Assembly: GCF_020421205.1 (NCBI RefSeq)
Contig: NZ_JAIZZH010000002.1
Location: 62,001 to 126,000 of the forward strand
Direction: 5' to 3'
Source of the DNA: Hymenobacter pini
GTDB lineage: Bacteria > Bacteroidota > Bacteroidia > Cytophagales > Hymenobacteraceae
Length of the DNA: 64,000 nucleotides
Part shown: positions 48,742-57,464 of the stretch, piece after piece
Position numbering within the stretch: the first letter of the stretch is position 1
Layout: each line of letters opens with the position of its first letter
Position numbers and translations under genes: made by a program
The notes under the pieces: model-generated
What the model was told of the DNA's origin: nothing
The model's input: only the letters and a program-made list of their open reading frames with translations
Database searches by the model: none

Positions 48742-49125
48742 TCATTTCCCGTGTGTCAGTTCTATCATCCGACTATCCCTGGAATCCAGAATTATTATGA
48801 ACACACCACCCATCCAGTCCTCTGGTAGCGTGCCCATTACTACCCAATATTTATCAATCAGATATACCTCGTAAGGCCGTTCATGTACAATGTTCTTCTT
48901 GCCATACGTCCGAAACAAGATGGGCTCCGCAACTCGCACCGCGGCAGCACTATCTGGTAAAGGTTGTGGTACGGTGGAACACACAACGTTTGCCTCATGC
49001 ATCAAGGCCTCTTGTAATTGCTCTTTAGCCACTTCTCGTCCCAACCGGCTATGCTTCTGAGCACAGCTGCTGAAGCTATGCGTCAGCAGTAATAGGAAAC
49101 CATAAAAGCCTAAGCGTAATGACAT
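48742..49125 (-). CDS. Secreted NTF2-fold immunity-type protein
   Basis: From ATG 49125 (MSLRLGFYGFLLLLTHSFSS) a lipoprotein-type signal ends at SSCAQ. The C-terminal 70 residues (EPILFRTYGKKNIVHERPYE, VYLIDKYWVVMGTLPEDWMG and GVFIIILDSRDSRMIEL) match the NTF2-fold immunity family that protects against polymorphic toxins, although secreted members exist with no toxin. No toxin gene is adjacent. It is transcribed with the DUF3592-like gene. Confidence 0.65.
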   Translation of the reverse strand: MSLRLGFYGFLLLLTHSFSSCAQKHSRLGREVAKEQLQEALMHEANVVCSTVPQPLPDSAAAVRVAEPILFRTYGKKNIVHERPYEVYLIDKYWVVMGTLPEDWMGGVFIIILDSRDSRMIELTHGK

Positions 49126-49264
49126 GAGAGAAATAGCTGGATGAATTGTATGGACGTAAGATACCGGGCCTTTATAATTCATTCTATCATTTCCCAGCAA
49201 GCCGGTACTTTCGCACCCGAAGGTTCAATTCTTCAGTTTTAATTCTTAATTTTTAATTGAGTTC

Positions 49265-50623
49265 ATGCCCACCGGTACCCTGCTCCTGATTGACGACGAA
49301 GCCCGCCTGCGCCAACTGTTGGCGCGGGTGCTGGAGCTGGAAGGCTACACCGTGCTGCAGGCCCCCGATGCCAGCCGCGGCCTGGAGCTGCTCCAACACC
49401 ACGCCGATGAGGTGCTGGTAGTGGTGTCGGATGTGAAGCTGCCCGACGGCCACGGCGTGGACCTGATGCCCCGCTACCGCGCCAAGGCCCCCGACTGCGA
49501 GATTGTGCTGCTCACGGCCTTCGGCACCATTCCCGACGGGGTGCGGGCCATGAAGCAGGGCGCGTTCGACTACCTCACCAAGGGCGACTTCGAGCAACAG
49601 CTGGTGGTAGTAGTAGAACGGGCCGCCGAAAAAGCCCGCCTGCGCCGCCGCGTGGCCGAGCTGGAGCGGCGCATGAGTCAGCGCTACAGCTTTGCCAGCA
49701 TGATTGGCACAGCCCCGGCCCTGCGTCGCGCCCAGGACCTGGCCCGGCAAGTAGCCCCCACCGACAGCACGGTGCTGCTGGAAGGCCCTACCGGCGCGGG
49801 CAAGGAGCTGTTTGCTCAGGCCATTCACGAGGCCAGTGAGCGGAAGCTCAAACCGTTCGTGGCCGTGAACTGCTCGGCTTTCCCCAAGGACTTGCTGGAA
49901 TCGGAGCTGTTTGGCTACAAAAAGGGCGCGTTTACGGGCGCGCTGGCTGACAAGAAAGGCCTGCTGGAAGAAGCCAACGGCGGCACGCTGTTTCTGGATG
50001 AAATCGGGGAGCTGGAGCTGAACGTGCAGGCCAAGTTCCTGCGGGTGCTGGAAACGCGGCAGTTCACCAAGCTCGGCGACACCAAGCCCACCAGTGTGAA
50101 CGTGCGCATTGTGGCCGCTACCAACCGTAACCTCAAACAGGAAGCCGCCGCTGGCCACTTCCGCCCCGATTTGTACTACCGCCTCTCGGTGTTCACCATC
50201 AATGTGCCCAGCCTGCAGGAGCGCGCCACCGATGTACCCGCTCTGGCCGCACACTTTCTGCAGCATTTCGCCGCCCAGCTGCGCAAACGTCTGCCGGGCC
50301 TGGAGCCTGAGTGCGTGGAGCTGCTGCAGCGCTACGAGTGGCCCGGCAACGTGCGGGAGCTGAAAAACGTGCTGGAGCGCGCCGCCATCCTCGCCCCCGC
50401 CGACCAGCCCCTCGCCGCCGGTTACCTTCCCGACGAATTCCACACCCTGCCCGCCTCCGGCAGCCCCGACGCCGACCCCGCCGACCAGAGCCTGCGCGCC
50501 GTGGAAGCCCGCCACATCCGCCAGGTGCTGCACCAGTGCCAGGGCAACAAAACCGAAGCCGCCCGCCGCCTCGCCATCGGCCTGACGACGCTCTACCGCA
50601 AGGTGCAGGAGTACGGGCTGTAG
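49265..50623 (+). CDS. NtrC-type sigma-54-dependent response regulator
   Basis: Residues 1-120 are a receiver with Asp10/Asp11, phospho-acceptor Asp56 in VVVSDVKLPDG and Lys106. The central AAA+ domain has Walker A EGPTGAGKE (173-181), the sigma-54-binding GAFTGA (221-226) and Walker B GTLFLDEIGE. The C-terminus carries a Fis-type helix-turn-helix (RHIRQVLHQCQGNKTEAARR). It activates sigma-54 promoters once phosphorylated, very probably by the histidine kinase at 50878-52659. A REP-like element lies between the two. Confidence 0.95.
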   Translation: MPTGTLLLIDDEARLRQLLARVLELEGYTVLQAPDASRGLELLQHHADEVLVVVSDVKLPDGHGVDLMPRYRAKAPDCEIVLLTAFGTIPDGVRAMKQGAFDYLTKGDFEQQLVVVVERAAEKARLRRRVAELERRMSQRYSFASMIGTAPALRRAQDLARQVAPTDSTVLLEGPTGAGKELFAQAIHEASERKLKPFVAVNCSAFPKDLLESELFGYKKGAFTGALADKKGLLEEANGGTLFLDEIGELELNVQAKFLRVLETRQFTKLGDTKPTSVNVRIVAATNRNLKQEAAAGHFRPDLYYRLSVFTINVPSLQERATDVPALAAHFLQHFAAQLRKRLPGLEPECVELLQRYEWPGNVRELKNVLERAAILAPADQPLAAGYLPDEFHTLPASGSPDADPADQSLRAVEARHIRQVLHQCQGNKTEAARRLAIGLTTLYRKVQEYGL

Positions 50624-50667
50624 TATGTGAAGGTGTGTGGGTAAGCGGGTGTGTGTTGAGGAGTTAT

Positions 50668-50814
50668 TGTCATCCTGAGCTTGCGAAGGACCTTACCACG
50701 CCAGAATAGAACAGCTCTGCATCCTCTGCGCCAAACCTCTGCGTCCTCTGCGGGAACCTCGCTACAACGACCCATTGCCGTGTGATAAGGTCCTTCGCAA
50801 GCTCAGGATGACAA
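50668..50814. repeat. REP-like inverted repeat, GTCATCCTGAG type
   Basis: Perfect 29-bp arms (50668-50696 and 50786-50814) containing GTCATCCTGAGC and GCGAAGGACCTTA enclose about 89 bp with direct CTCTGCGTCCTCTGCG-type repeats. It is a dispersed-repeat element between the response regulator and kinase genes. Confidence 0.8.
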
Positions 50815-50877
50815 CCTGTTCCTAACCTGCCCCCAACTCCTACCCTCATACCCGCCGACCCTCACACCCTAAAAACA

Positions 50878-52659
50878 ATGTCCCTGAAACTCAAAATCCG
50901 CCTCAGCATCCTTACCATGCTGACTTTGCTACTCGGGTTGGGCGGGTATACTTTTTTCACGATTCAGCGGCTGGAAAAGGGGGCGCGAGGGATTCAGCAG
51001 GCTAATTTCCGCTCCGTGGAATATGGGGAACAGATGCTGCGGGCCCTGGAGCAGTTGCAGGAGCAGCCTACCGCCCAGCCCCCACTGCAACAGCTGCGCC
51101 GCGCCCTCACCCGCGAGGCGGCCAACATTACCGAAACCGGGGAGCTGGAGCTGGTGGACACCCTTACCCAACACCTGGCCGACTACCAGCGCCTGGTGGA
51201 CGACCAGGCGCCCACGGCCCAGCAACTGATCCGCCTGCACCAGCTCCGCGCCGAAACGCACCGTATGATGCAGCTGAACGCCGCGTCGTTCAACCAGCAA
51301 ACTGAGCATGTCACCCGACAGGCTGCCCAGGAACGCCGCACGGTACTGCTGCTGCTGCTGCTGAGCACCGCCGTGGGCCTGGGGCTGATTGTACGCTTGC
51401 CCCGGGTGGTGCTGCGCCCCCTACGCCGCCTGCGGGCCGATGTAGAGGATGTAGCCAGCCCCGGCCCAACCACCCAGGTATCCATTGCTAAAAACGATGA
51501 GGTAGGCGCCGTAGCCCTGGCCCTGAACCGGGCGTTTGGCTACATGCAGGACCAGCGCAGCGTAACGCGGGCAGCCCTGGCCACGGAGCGCAGCCGCCTG
51601 GAAAGCCTGATTGAGCACCTCGACGAAGGCCTGCTCCTGCTCGACCCTGACCGCACGGTGCTGCTGGCCAATCCCGCCGCCCGGGAGCTGCTCGGCCGGG
51701 AAGCCGCCGATTTGGTGGGCCGCCGCGCCGAGGAGCTGAGCCAGCAAACCGAGCTGCTACATCAGCTGTTCCGGCCCTTGCTGGAGCAGGAAGCCGTGCG
51801 CGCCGGCGACACGCCCGCCCCGGTTACCCTCACCATCACTCGACCCAGCGGCGAAACGGCCTATTACCAGCTCACGCTCAACCACATCGTCAGCCGCAAC
51901 CGGGAAACCAGCCGTACCGAGTTTGTGGGCCACATCCTAAGCCTGCGCAACGTGTCCGACTTCAAGAAGCTGGACGAGGTGAAATCAAACTACCTGGCTA
52001 CAATTTCGCACGAGCTGAAAACCCCGCTGGCCAGCATCAAGCTGAGTTTGATGCTGCTGCAGGATGAGCGCACGGAGCCAGAGGAACGCCAGCGCCTGGC
52101 CGATGGTATTCGGGATGAAACCCAGCGCCTGCTGGGCATGGTGGGCCAGCTGCTGGCCGTGTCAAGGCTGGATGCGGGGGCAGAAATTCAATTTGACGTA
52201 CAACCCATTCCGCTGGCCGAAGTGGTGAATTATGCCATTGACACCGTGCGGCCGCAGGTAGACGACAAAGAGCTTCGCCTGCGCCTGGAACTGCCCGCCG
52301 ACCTGCCGGCTGCCCACGCCGACCTGGAAAAAACAACCTGGGTGCTCATCAACCTGCTGGCCAACGCTATCCGCTACAGCCCCCGCGGCGCGGAGCTTTG
52401 CGTACGGGCCACCCGCCGCGGTGAGCAGCTGGAGATTGGGGTACAGGACTGCGGCCCTGGTATTGCACCGGAGTACCACGAGCGGATTTTTCAGCGGTTC
52501 TCGGAGGTGCCCGGCAACAGCAGCGGCCACAAGGGCGGTTCGGGGCTGGGGCTGAGCATTTCGCGCGAGTTCATTGAGGCGCAGGGCGGGCGCCTGTGGG
52601 TGGAAAGCATTCCAAATCAAGGCAGCCGGTTCCTGTTCACACTGCCCAGCGCATTCTGA
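50878..52659 (+). CDS. Membrane sensor histidine kinase (HAMP-PAS-HisKA)
   Basis: The 593-residue kinase has membrane helices at about 10-28 and 157-180 around a helical periplasmic sensor (four-helix bundle, KinB-like). A HAMP linker (about 183-230), a PAS domain (about 240-355), DHp His378 in ISHELKTPLAS and an ATPase with N-box LINLLANAIRYS, G1 DCGPGI and G2 GSGLGLSI follow. It is the natural partner of the NtrC-type regulator 255 bp upstream and is probably an envelope or nutrient sensor. Confidence 0.92.
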   Translation: MSLKLKIRLSILTMLTLLLGLGGYTFFTIQRLEKGARGIQQANFRSVEYGEQMLRALEQLQEQPTAQPPLQQLRRALTREAANITETGELELVDTLTQHLADYQRLVDDQAPTAQQLIRLHQLRAETHRMMQLNAASFNQQTEHVTRQAAQERRTVLLLLLLSTAVGLGLIVRLPRVVLRPLRRLRADVEDVASPGPTTQVSIAKNDEVGAVALALNRAFGYMQDQRSVTRAALATERSRLESLIEHLDEGLLLLDPDRTVLLANPAARELLGREAADLVGRRAEELSQQTELLHQLFRPLLEQEAVRAGDTPAPVTLTITRPSGETAYYQLTLNHIVSRNRETSRTEFVGHILSLRNVSDFKKLDEVKSNYLATISHELKTPLASIKLSLMLLQDERTEPEERQRLADGIRDETQRLLGMVGQLLAVSRLDAGAEIQFDVQPIPLAEVVNYAIDTVRPQVDDKELRLRLELPADLPAAHADLEKTTWVLINLLANAIRYSPRGAELCVRATRRGEQLEIGVQDCGPGIAPEYHERIFQRFSEVPGNSSGHKGGSGLGLSISREFIEAQGGRLWVESIPNQGSRFLFTLPSAF

Positions 52660-52966
52660 TATCTTCGTTACTGCGAAAAGGCCCATGTCACAATTAAGCG
52701 GTACCTGGTCCTGTTCTCATCTCTTTAAAGCCTGTCTGACGCCGCTTGACAGCAACACCAAGGATAATCCCTGAGTGCCAGCACGACGGTGGGCATGTCA
52801 CAAACTCGCTGAAACTGGGCTTGGCACGAGGCCAGACATGTACCACCTTTGTGCATCCCTCTGGCCTACTCTGCAATAGTAGGCCAACGCCGTCCCCTTT
52901 TCCGCAACCAAACAGCACAACCCGAGGCCCCGGCCCCGGGTTGCGCTGTTTACGAACCTTCCGGCC
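52660..52966. other. Intergenic region, 307 bp
   Basis: Apart from the hairpin at 52911-52950 I see nothing coding here. Short frames of 60-80 codons on both strands have no family signature and overlap each other. Confidence 0.6.
52911..52950. terminator. Bidirectional terminator
   Basis: AACAGCACAACCCG pairs with CGGGTTGCGCTGTT (one mismatch) with a GC-rich inner stem. It lies just before the 3' end of the molybdopterin-domain gene. Confidence 0.7.
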
Positions 52967-53740
52967 CTACAACCCCGAGTACCAGTCGTAGCCCCGGTCG
53001 GCCCAATAATCGGCGGGGCGCTCCGTGGGGAAATCGATGCTACCCAGCCGTTTGATGTGCTTGATACCGTACTTTACGGGCGTTACCAACCGCAACGGTG
53101 CCCCATGCTCGGGCGTCAGGAGTTGGCCGTTCATCTCGTAGCAGAGCAAGGTTTGCGGGTGCAGGGCGCTGGCCATATCCAGGCCCACGTAATACTTGCC
53201 GTCGGGCGTGGTCATGTACACATAGGGGGCCGAAGCATCGGCCAGGGCGTGCCGCGCCACGAAATCGGCGAAACGGGCACCAGCCCAGGTAACTACCACG
53301 CTCCAGCCTTCAATGCATTTGAGTTCGGTGGTCATTTCCACCCGGGGCAGCGCCTGCACGTCGGCCAGCGTAAATTCGCGGGCCGCGCCGCCGTTGGCCG
53401 GCGTTATGCGCAAGCGCCAGGCTGCCGGGTCCAGGGCTGATTTGAGCCCAACTTTTCCGTTGACGCGCGGCTCCAGGGCACGGCTTTTGGGAAATACCGG
53501 CGCCAGATGAGCGGAGCTGAAATACTCCTCGGCTAGTTGGCCGTTGGCATCCAGCACGCGGCGCAAGGGCCGGGAAATGCCATCGGCTTCGTCGCCGGTA
53601 CTTACCCAGCGCCAGCCCAACAGCCCCAGCAGCGCGGCGGTGCCGCCCACCACAAAGGCCCGGCGGGAGCGGCGGCGGGCTTCCTGCAGCACCGCTTCGT
53701 CGGAGGAATTTTGCGGCGAATTGGGTGAATTAGTGGCCAT
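52967..53740 (-). CDS. Tat-exported molybdopterin-dependent oxidoreductase
   Basis: I use ATG 53740 (MATNSPNSPQNSSDEAVLQE), which overlaps the upstream cytochrome gene by 11 bp. A twin-arginine motif SRRAFVVGG (25-33) precedes a membrane helix (about 29-45). The catalytic domain is sulfite-oxidase/MsrP-like, with the molybdenum-ligand Cys142 in ELKCIEGW and substrate-site HGAPLRLVTPVKYGIKHIKR. The 257-residue protein acts in the periplasm, receiving or delivering electrons through the cytochrome b encoded just upstream. The substrate is unknown. Confidence 0.85.
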   Translation of the reverse strand: MATNSPNSPQNSSDEAVLQEARRRSRRAFVVGGTAALLGLLGWRWVSTGDEADGISRPLRRVLDANGQLAEEYFSSAHLAPVFPKSRALEPRVNGKVGLKSALDPAAWRLRITPANGGAAREFTLADVQALPRVEMTTELKCIEGWSVVVTWAGARFADFVARHALADASAPYVYMTTPDGKYYVGLDMASALHPQTLLCYEMNGQLLTPEHGAPLRLVTPVKYGIKHIKRLGSIDFPTERPADYWADRGYDWYSGL

Positions 53741-54443
53741 GCGAGGACGGAATAGATGAATCAGGAGTTGGGGAAGCAGCAGGCTGGGCCGGGTTGTCGA
53801 CCACCTCAAAGCCCGCCACCATGGAGCGGAAATTGTTCCAGCCAGCGCGCACTACCTGGGCTACGTGTACCACAAAAAACAGCACGTAGCCAATTGTGAG
53901 AATGAAATGCTCCATCCGGGCGGCCGCGTAGCCGCCCAGTGCGGTAGTCAGCCAGGCCAGTTGCGTGGGCTTGTAAATGGCCGCACCCGTGAGCAGGGAC
54001 CCTACTCCCATCAGCACCACGGCCGAGTAGGCAATTTGCTGGGCGGCATTGTACTTGCGCACGGGCGGCGGGGTCTTGCGCAGGCCTAGGTCGTGCAGAA
54101 TCACCTGGCCCGCCTCGCGCAGGGCGTGGCGGCCGGGCACCAAGGCCCGCCACTCGCCCGAAACCAGCGTGTAGAGCACGTACAGCAGCCCATTGAGGGT
54201 AAATACCCACATCAGCACAAAGTGCCAGCTCATGCCCTTAGCGAGTTTATAAGGCATATCGAAGGCCTCGTAAAAGGACTGCGGGAAGAACTTCAGCAGC
54301 GTGGTAGAACCCCAGCCGATGCGGTACACATCATTGGCCCAGTAAATCCAGAGGCCGCTCCAAATCATGAGGGCCAGCACCGGAAAGTTTATCCAGTGAA
54401 ACCACCGAATGGCCAACGGGTGCTTTTCATACAAACGCTTCAT
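53730..54443 (-). CDS. Cytochrome b membrane subunit
   Basis: The 237-residue protein has hydrophobic helices at about 20-38, 75-95, 138-158 and 178-198. Heme-ligand candidate His residues lie in WFHWINF, MSWHFVLMW and EHFILTIGYVLFFVVHVAQV, as in the cytochrome b561 / thiosulfate-reductase cytochrome B family. It overlaps the molybdopterin gene by 11 bp and is upstream of it, so the two form a membrane-bound oxidoreductase that links the periplasmic active site to quinones. Confidence 0.85.
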   Translation of the reverse strand: MKRLYEKHPLAIRWFHWINFPVLALMIWSGLWIYWANDVYRIGWGSTTLLKFFPQSFYEAFDMPYKLAKGMSWHFVLMWVFTLNGLLYVLYTLVSGEWRALVPGRHALREAGQVILHDLGLRKTPPPVRKYNAAQQIAYSAVVLMGVGSLLTGAAIYKPTQLAWLTTALGGYAAARMEHFILTIGYVLFFVVHVAQVVRAGWNNFRSMVAGFEVVDNPAQPAASPTPDSSIPSSHGH

Positions 54444-54536
54444 GGGGTTACCTACGAGATAAACGGGGCAAACAGGTTCAACGGTAGTACTGGTTTTCGG
54501 AAAGCAACGTACAACTCACTTTTACACTGGCTGCTT

Positions 54537-54950
54537 ATGTGGTGGATGTACGCGTTGCTCTCGGCGGTATTTGCGGCTCTCACGGCCGTACTGGCTAAAG
54601 TAGGTATCCGGGGCGTCGATTCGACGCTGGCCACGGCCGTACGCACGGTAGTGGTGCTGGTACTGGCCTGGGGGCTAGTATATGCGCAGGGCGGGCTACC
54701 GGGCCTAGCCCAGCTTACGCGCCAAAACTGGCTGTTTCTAGCGCTGTCGGGGCTGGCCACGGGCTTATCCTGGGTGTGCTATTTCCGGGCGTTGCAGTTG
54801 GGCCCCGTATCCAAAGTGGCCCCGGTAGACAAGCTAAGCGTGGCGCTGGCCATTGGGCTATCGGTGCTGTTCCTGGGAGAGAAGCTCACGTGGCAGACTG
54901 GGCTGGGTGCCGGGCTGATTCTGGCCGGAACGCTGGTCCTGATTCGGTAG
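54537..54950 (+). CDS. Half-size EamA (DMT) transporter, 137 aa
   Basis: From ATG 54537 (MWWMYALLSAVFAALTAVLA) the product has five hydrophobic helices, one EamA repeat rather than the usual ten-helix pair. The motif GLSWVCYFRALQLGPVSKVA and PVDKLSVALAIGLSVLFLGE are characteristic of the family. Longer frames upstream run through the shadow of the cytochrome gene. It converges with a second half-size EamA gene 71 bp away, suggesting homodimers or a paired heterodimer. The substrate is unknown. Confidence 0.8.
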   Translation: MWWMYALLSAVFAALTAVLAKVGIRGVDSTLATAVRTVVVLVLAWGLVYAQGGLPGLAQLTRQNWLFLALSGLATGLSWVCYFRALQLGPVSKVAPVDKLSVALAIGLSVLFLGEKLTWQTGLGAGLILAGTLVLIR

Positions 54951-55021
54951 CAGGCCGACACGGAGCCAGCTTGCCCGATGGCCGGAGCTTGGATTACCTC
55001 AACTGTTGATGCGCAAAGCCG

Positions 55022-55450
55022 CTAGTGCCCCCGGGCCAGCAGGGCAATGCCCACCACAATGCACAGCAGGCCCGCCGCCTGTGGCCACGATAGGGCTTCG
55101 CGCAGAACCACCAGCCCCAGCACGGCCGTGAGCAGCACCGAGCCCCCCACAATTACCGGCGTACCCACCGACGAGGGTACGCCCCGGCTGAACACGATAA
55201 ACGTCAGGATTTCGGCCAGACCCACCCCGGCCCCGGCCAGCACGGCCAGTCCCACGCCTTTGCCGCTCAACTCCAATGGCTGCCCTTTCAGGCGAAGGAT
55301 AAGCAGCCAAACGCCACCTAATGCTGCTGCCACCAGCTGCAGAATAACAGCCCCGGCCGCCGCCGAAATGTGCCCGGCCGCCAGCTTGATGAAGAAGTTA
55401 TAGCCCGCCAAGCAAAACGCCGTGAGCAGGGCCAATATCAGCCACGGCAC
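55022..55450 (-). CDS. Half-size EamA (DMT) transporter, 142 aa
   Basis: Four to five hydrophobic helices (PWLILALLTAFCLAGYNFFI, AGAVILQLVAAALGGVWLL, LAGAGVGLAEILTFIVFSRG, VGGSVLLTAVLGLVVLREAL and AAGLLCIVVGIALL) again make a single EamA repeat. It converges with the 54537-54950 gene. A pair of separately encoded half transporters is consistent with opposite membrane topologies. The upstream gene (55452) is one base away. Confidence 0.75.
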   Translation of the reverse strand: MPWLILALLTAFCLAGYNFFIKLAAGHISAAAGAVILQLVAAALGGVWLLILRLKGQPLELSGKGVGLAVLAGAGVGLAEILTFIVFSRGVPSSVGTPVIVGGSVLLTAVLGLVVLREALSWPQAAGLLCIVVGIALLARGH

Positions 55451-55451
55451 C

Positions 55452-55847
55452 TTATTCAGCCGCTAAGCGGGCCAGCAAATCCTGCTGCTGCTGCTGCCAC
55501 TGCGGGTAATCGGGCGAGTTGGCCCACTCCTCCTGCAGCTCCGATTTGCGCACTACGGCTTCCACGGCCTCTACGGCCAAATCAGCTAGGTCGTCATCTA
55601 CCTCCATGCCATTCACGGCCAGCAGCAAACCGGGCAAAAAATCTTCGGCCGGGTGGCCCAGAATGGCGGCCACAATTTCAGCAGCGGCCAGGGCTTCGGA
55701 GGCTTCCGGTATTTCGAGGTAGTCTTCAGTTTCGGCGGCCGTGGCTAGGGCCTCGTACAAAACGGCCTCGTTGGGGTTCTGGCGGAAATTCTCGGCGAAG
55801 TCCGCCGCGTCGTCGTTATCGAAGTTGTGGTAATCCCAGGTGCCCAT
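55452..55847 (-). CDS. DUF4259-domain protein, 131 aa
   Basis: ATG 55847 gives MGTWDYHNFDNDDAADFAEN, the family's typical N-terminus (MGTWxxxxFxNDxAxDF). The rest is helical and acidic. The family is of unknown function and often appears as immunity-like or contact-associated genes. It is directly adjacent to the EamA gene, same strand. Confidence 0.8.
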   Translation of the reverse strand: MGTWDYHNFDNDDAADFAENFRQNPNEAVLYEALATAAETEDYLEIPEASEALAAAEIVAAILGHPAEDFLPGLLLAVNGMEVDDDLADLAVEAVEAVVRKSELQEEWANSPDYPQWQQQQQDLLARLAAE

Positions 55848-55869
55848 GTGGTGTGTAGTAATGATGAAG

Positions 55870-56316
55870 TTAGTCAAGAGCAAACAATGCAGTGTCCGGC
55901 CCCATAGCATCCTCTACGATTCTCCAACGGCCTCGTTTGGCTGCTATCCATCGATAATCATTCTTATCTGGGGTATGCAGGTTCCATTCCGAATCTTCGG
56001 CCCAGTAGAGCGTTTCATTCTGCCACAAACAAACAGCTTGAAAAATGACACTTAGACCGGTATCGGTATTTCGTTCATCCTGTACCCAGTTAAATGTTAT
56101 TACGTCCTCGAATATCAAATCCAACACTGTATTATCGTTGAATTGACTCTGGAAACGCATCCTTACTATCGTTTGATTATCGAAGTGCATAGCTCGCTTT
56201 GTGTCTACGTATTCCCGCAACTGCACTCCTAATTCTTTAACGCAGCTATCATGGAAGCCGCGGTATGTGACCATCATATGGTCAACGTCGGATTGATTTT
56301 GCAGCGCCTGCCACAT
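55870..56316 (-). CDS. Hypothetical protein, 148 aa
   Basis: The product (MVTYRGFHDSCVKELGVQLR, then FEDVITFNWVQDERNTDTGL and CLWQNETLYWAEDSEWNLHT) has alternating strands like small immunity-type proteins of Bacteroidota, but I do not recognise a family. Start alternatives are M1 and the internal Met14. It is more AT-rich than neighbours and lies between the DUF4259 gene and gpsA. Confidence 0.55.
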   Translation of the reverse strand: MWQALQNQSDVDHMMVTYRGFHDSCVKELGVQLREYVDTKRAMHFDNQTIVRMRFQSQFNDNTVLDLIFEDVITFNWVQDERNTDTGLSVIFQAVCLWQNETLYWAEDSEWNLHTPDKNDYRWIAAKRGRWRIVEDAMGPDTALFALD

Positions 56317-56329
56317 AGAAATAATCTTT

Positions 56330-57319
56330 CTACTTAAACTTCTCCTTCAGCAGCTCAATCTCAATGGCTGGGGAAATCTTCTCGTAGAGGATGTGGTAGG
56401 CGGCGGAGGTAATGGGCATGGTCACCTGCAGCTTGCGGTTGAGTTCGTAAATGCTCTTGACGGCGTAGTAGCCCTCGGCCACCATGTTCATCTCCAGCTG
56501 GGCTGATTTTACGGAGTATCCCCGCCCCACCATGCTACCGAAGGTGCGGTTGCGCGAAAACTGGGAGTAGGCCGTCACTAGCAAGTCGCCCAGATAAGCG
56601 GAGGCCGACAGGTCGCGGGGCTGGGGATTGAGGGCGTGCACAAAACGGCGCATTTCCTGCACGGCGTTGCTTACCAGTACCGCCTGGAAGTTGTCACCGT
56701 AGCCCAGGCCGTGGGCAATGCCGCCGGTGAGGGCAATGATATTCTTCATCACGGCGCAGTACTCAATGCCATCAAGGTCCTCGGCGGGGTTGGCCTTCAC
56801 GTAGCGGTTGCGCAGCAGCTGGCAGAACTCCTCGGCCAGGTCGGCATCAGGCGAGCCGATGGTGAGGTAGCTCTGTTTTTCCAGGGCCACTTCCTCGGCA
56901 TGGCAGGGGCCGGCTACCACGCCCAGGCGGGTATGGGGCAGCCGGAACCGCTCGGCCACGTAATCCGTCACCAGCACGTTTTTGCCCGGAATCATGCCCT
57001 TGATGGCCGAAATAACCCGCTTGTTCTTCAGCTCGTCGCGGCCCAGCTTGTCGAGGGTACTCTGCACGAAGGCGGCGGGCACGGCCAGCACCAGCCAGTC
57101 GGCCTCGCGCACGGCCTCGTCGAGGTCGGTGGTGGGCAGCACCCGGCTCAGGTCGTGGGCCACCGACGACAGGTAGCGCGGGTTATGGCGGGTGCGCAAC
57201 AGGTGCTGCACGTCGTCCTTGCTGCGCATCCACCAGTGTACGCGGCTACCGTTTTCAGACAGGATTTTCGTGAGAGCAGTGGCCCAGGAGCCGCCGCCGA
57301 GCATAGCTATTTTTTCCAA
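56330..57319 (-). CDS. gpsA: NAD(P)-dependent glycerol-3-phosphate dehydrogenase
   Basis: GpsA reduces dihydroxyacetone phosphate to sn-glycerol 3-phosphate for phospholipid synthesis. The 329-residue length is usual. The NAD(P)-binding GGGSWATAL (8-16) and the conserved core ISAIKGM, VAGPCHAEEVA and YCAVMKNIIALTGGIAHGLG are present, with catalytic Lys in CAVMKN. It is a housekeeping gene, monocistronic here, with a terminator-like hairpin upstream and 13 bp to the next gene. Confidence 0.95.
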   Translation of the reverse strand: MEKIAMLGGGSWATALTKILSENGSRVHWWMRSKDDVQHLLRTRHNPRYLSSVAHDLSRVLPTTDLDEAVREADWLVLAVPAAFVQSTLDKLGRDELKNKRVISAIKGMIPGKNVLVTDYVAERFRLPHTRLGVVAGPCHAEEVALEKQSYLTIGSPDADLAEEFCQLLRNRYVKANPAEDLDGIEYCAVMKNIIALTGGIAHGLGYGDNFQAVLVSNAVQEMRRFVHALNPQPRDLSASAYLGDLLVTAYSQFSRNRTFGSMVGRGYSVKSAQLEMNMVAEGYYAVKSIYELNRKLQVTMPITSAAYHILYEKISPAIEIELLKEKFK

Positions 57320-57381
57320 GGGGTGGGATGTGGTGAGATAGTGAGCGGGTGAAGTTCTCCGTCAATCTTAGCCAAAAAAAA

Positions 57382-57420
57382 CGGAAGGCGGGCCCTCCGG
57401 TCAGGAGAGCCCGCCTTCCG
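57382..57420. terminator. Bidirectional terminator
   Basis: CGGAAGGCGGGC pairs with GCCCGCCTTCCG around an inner CTCC/GGAG stem, with A-rich sequence on one side. It separates gpsA from the efflux genes. Confidence 0.8.
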
Positions 57421-57464
57421 GCCGGGGTTAGCAACTACTACTCAGGCAGTAGCCGCCGGGCCGA

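Noticed and set aside
49253..50533. 426-codon minus-strand frame antisense to the NtrC-type gene
   Set aside because: It is the reverse shadow of a complete, motif-perfect response regulator; high GC makes long antisense frames common.
54093..54536. N-terminal extension of the 54537-54950 EamA frame
   Set aside because: The extension runs antisense through the cytochrome b gene and has no transporter features; ATG 54537 starts the first membrane helix.
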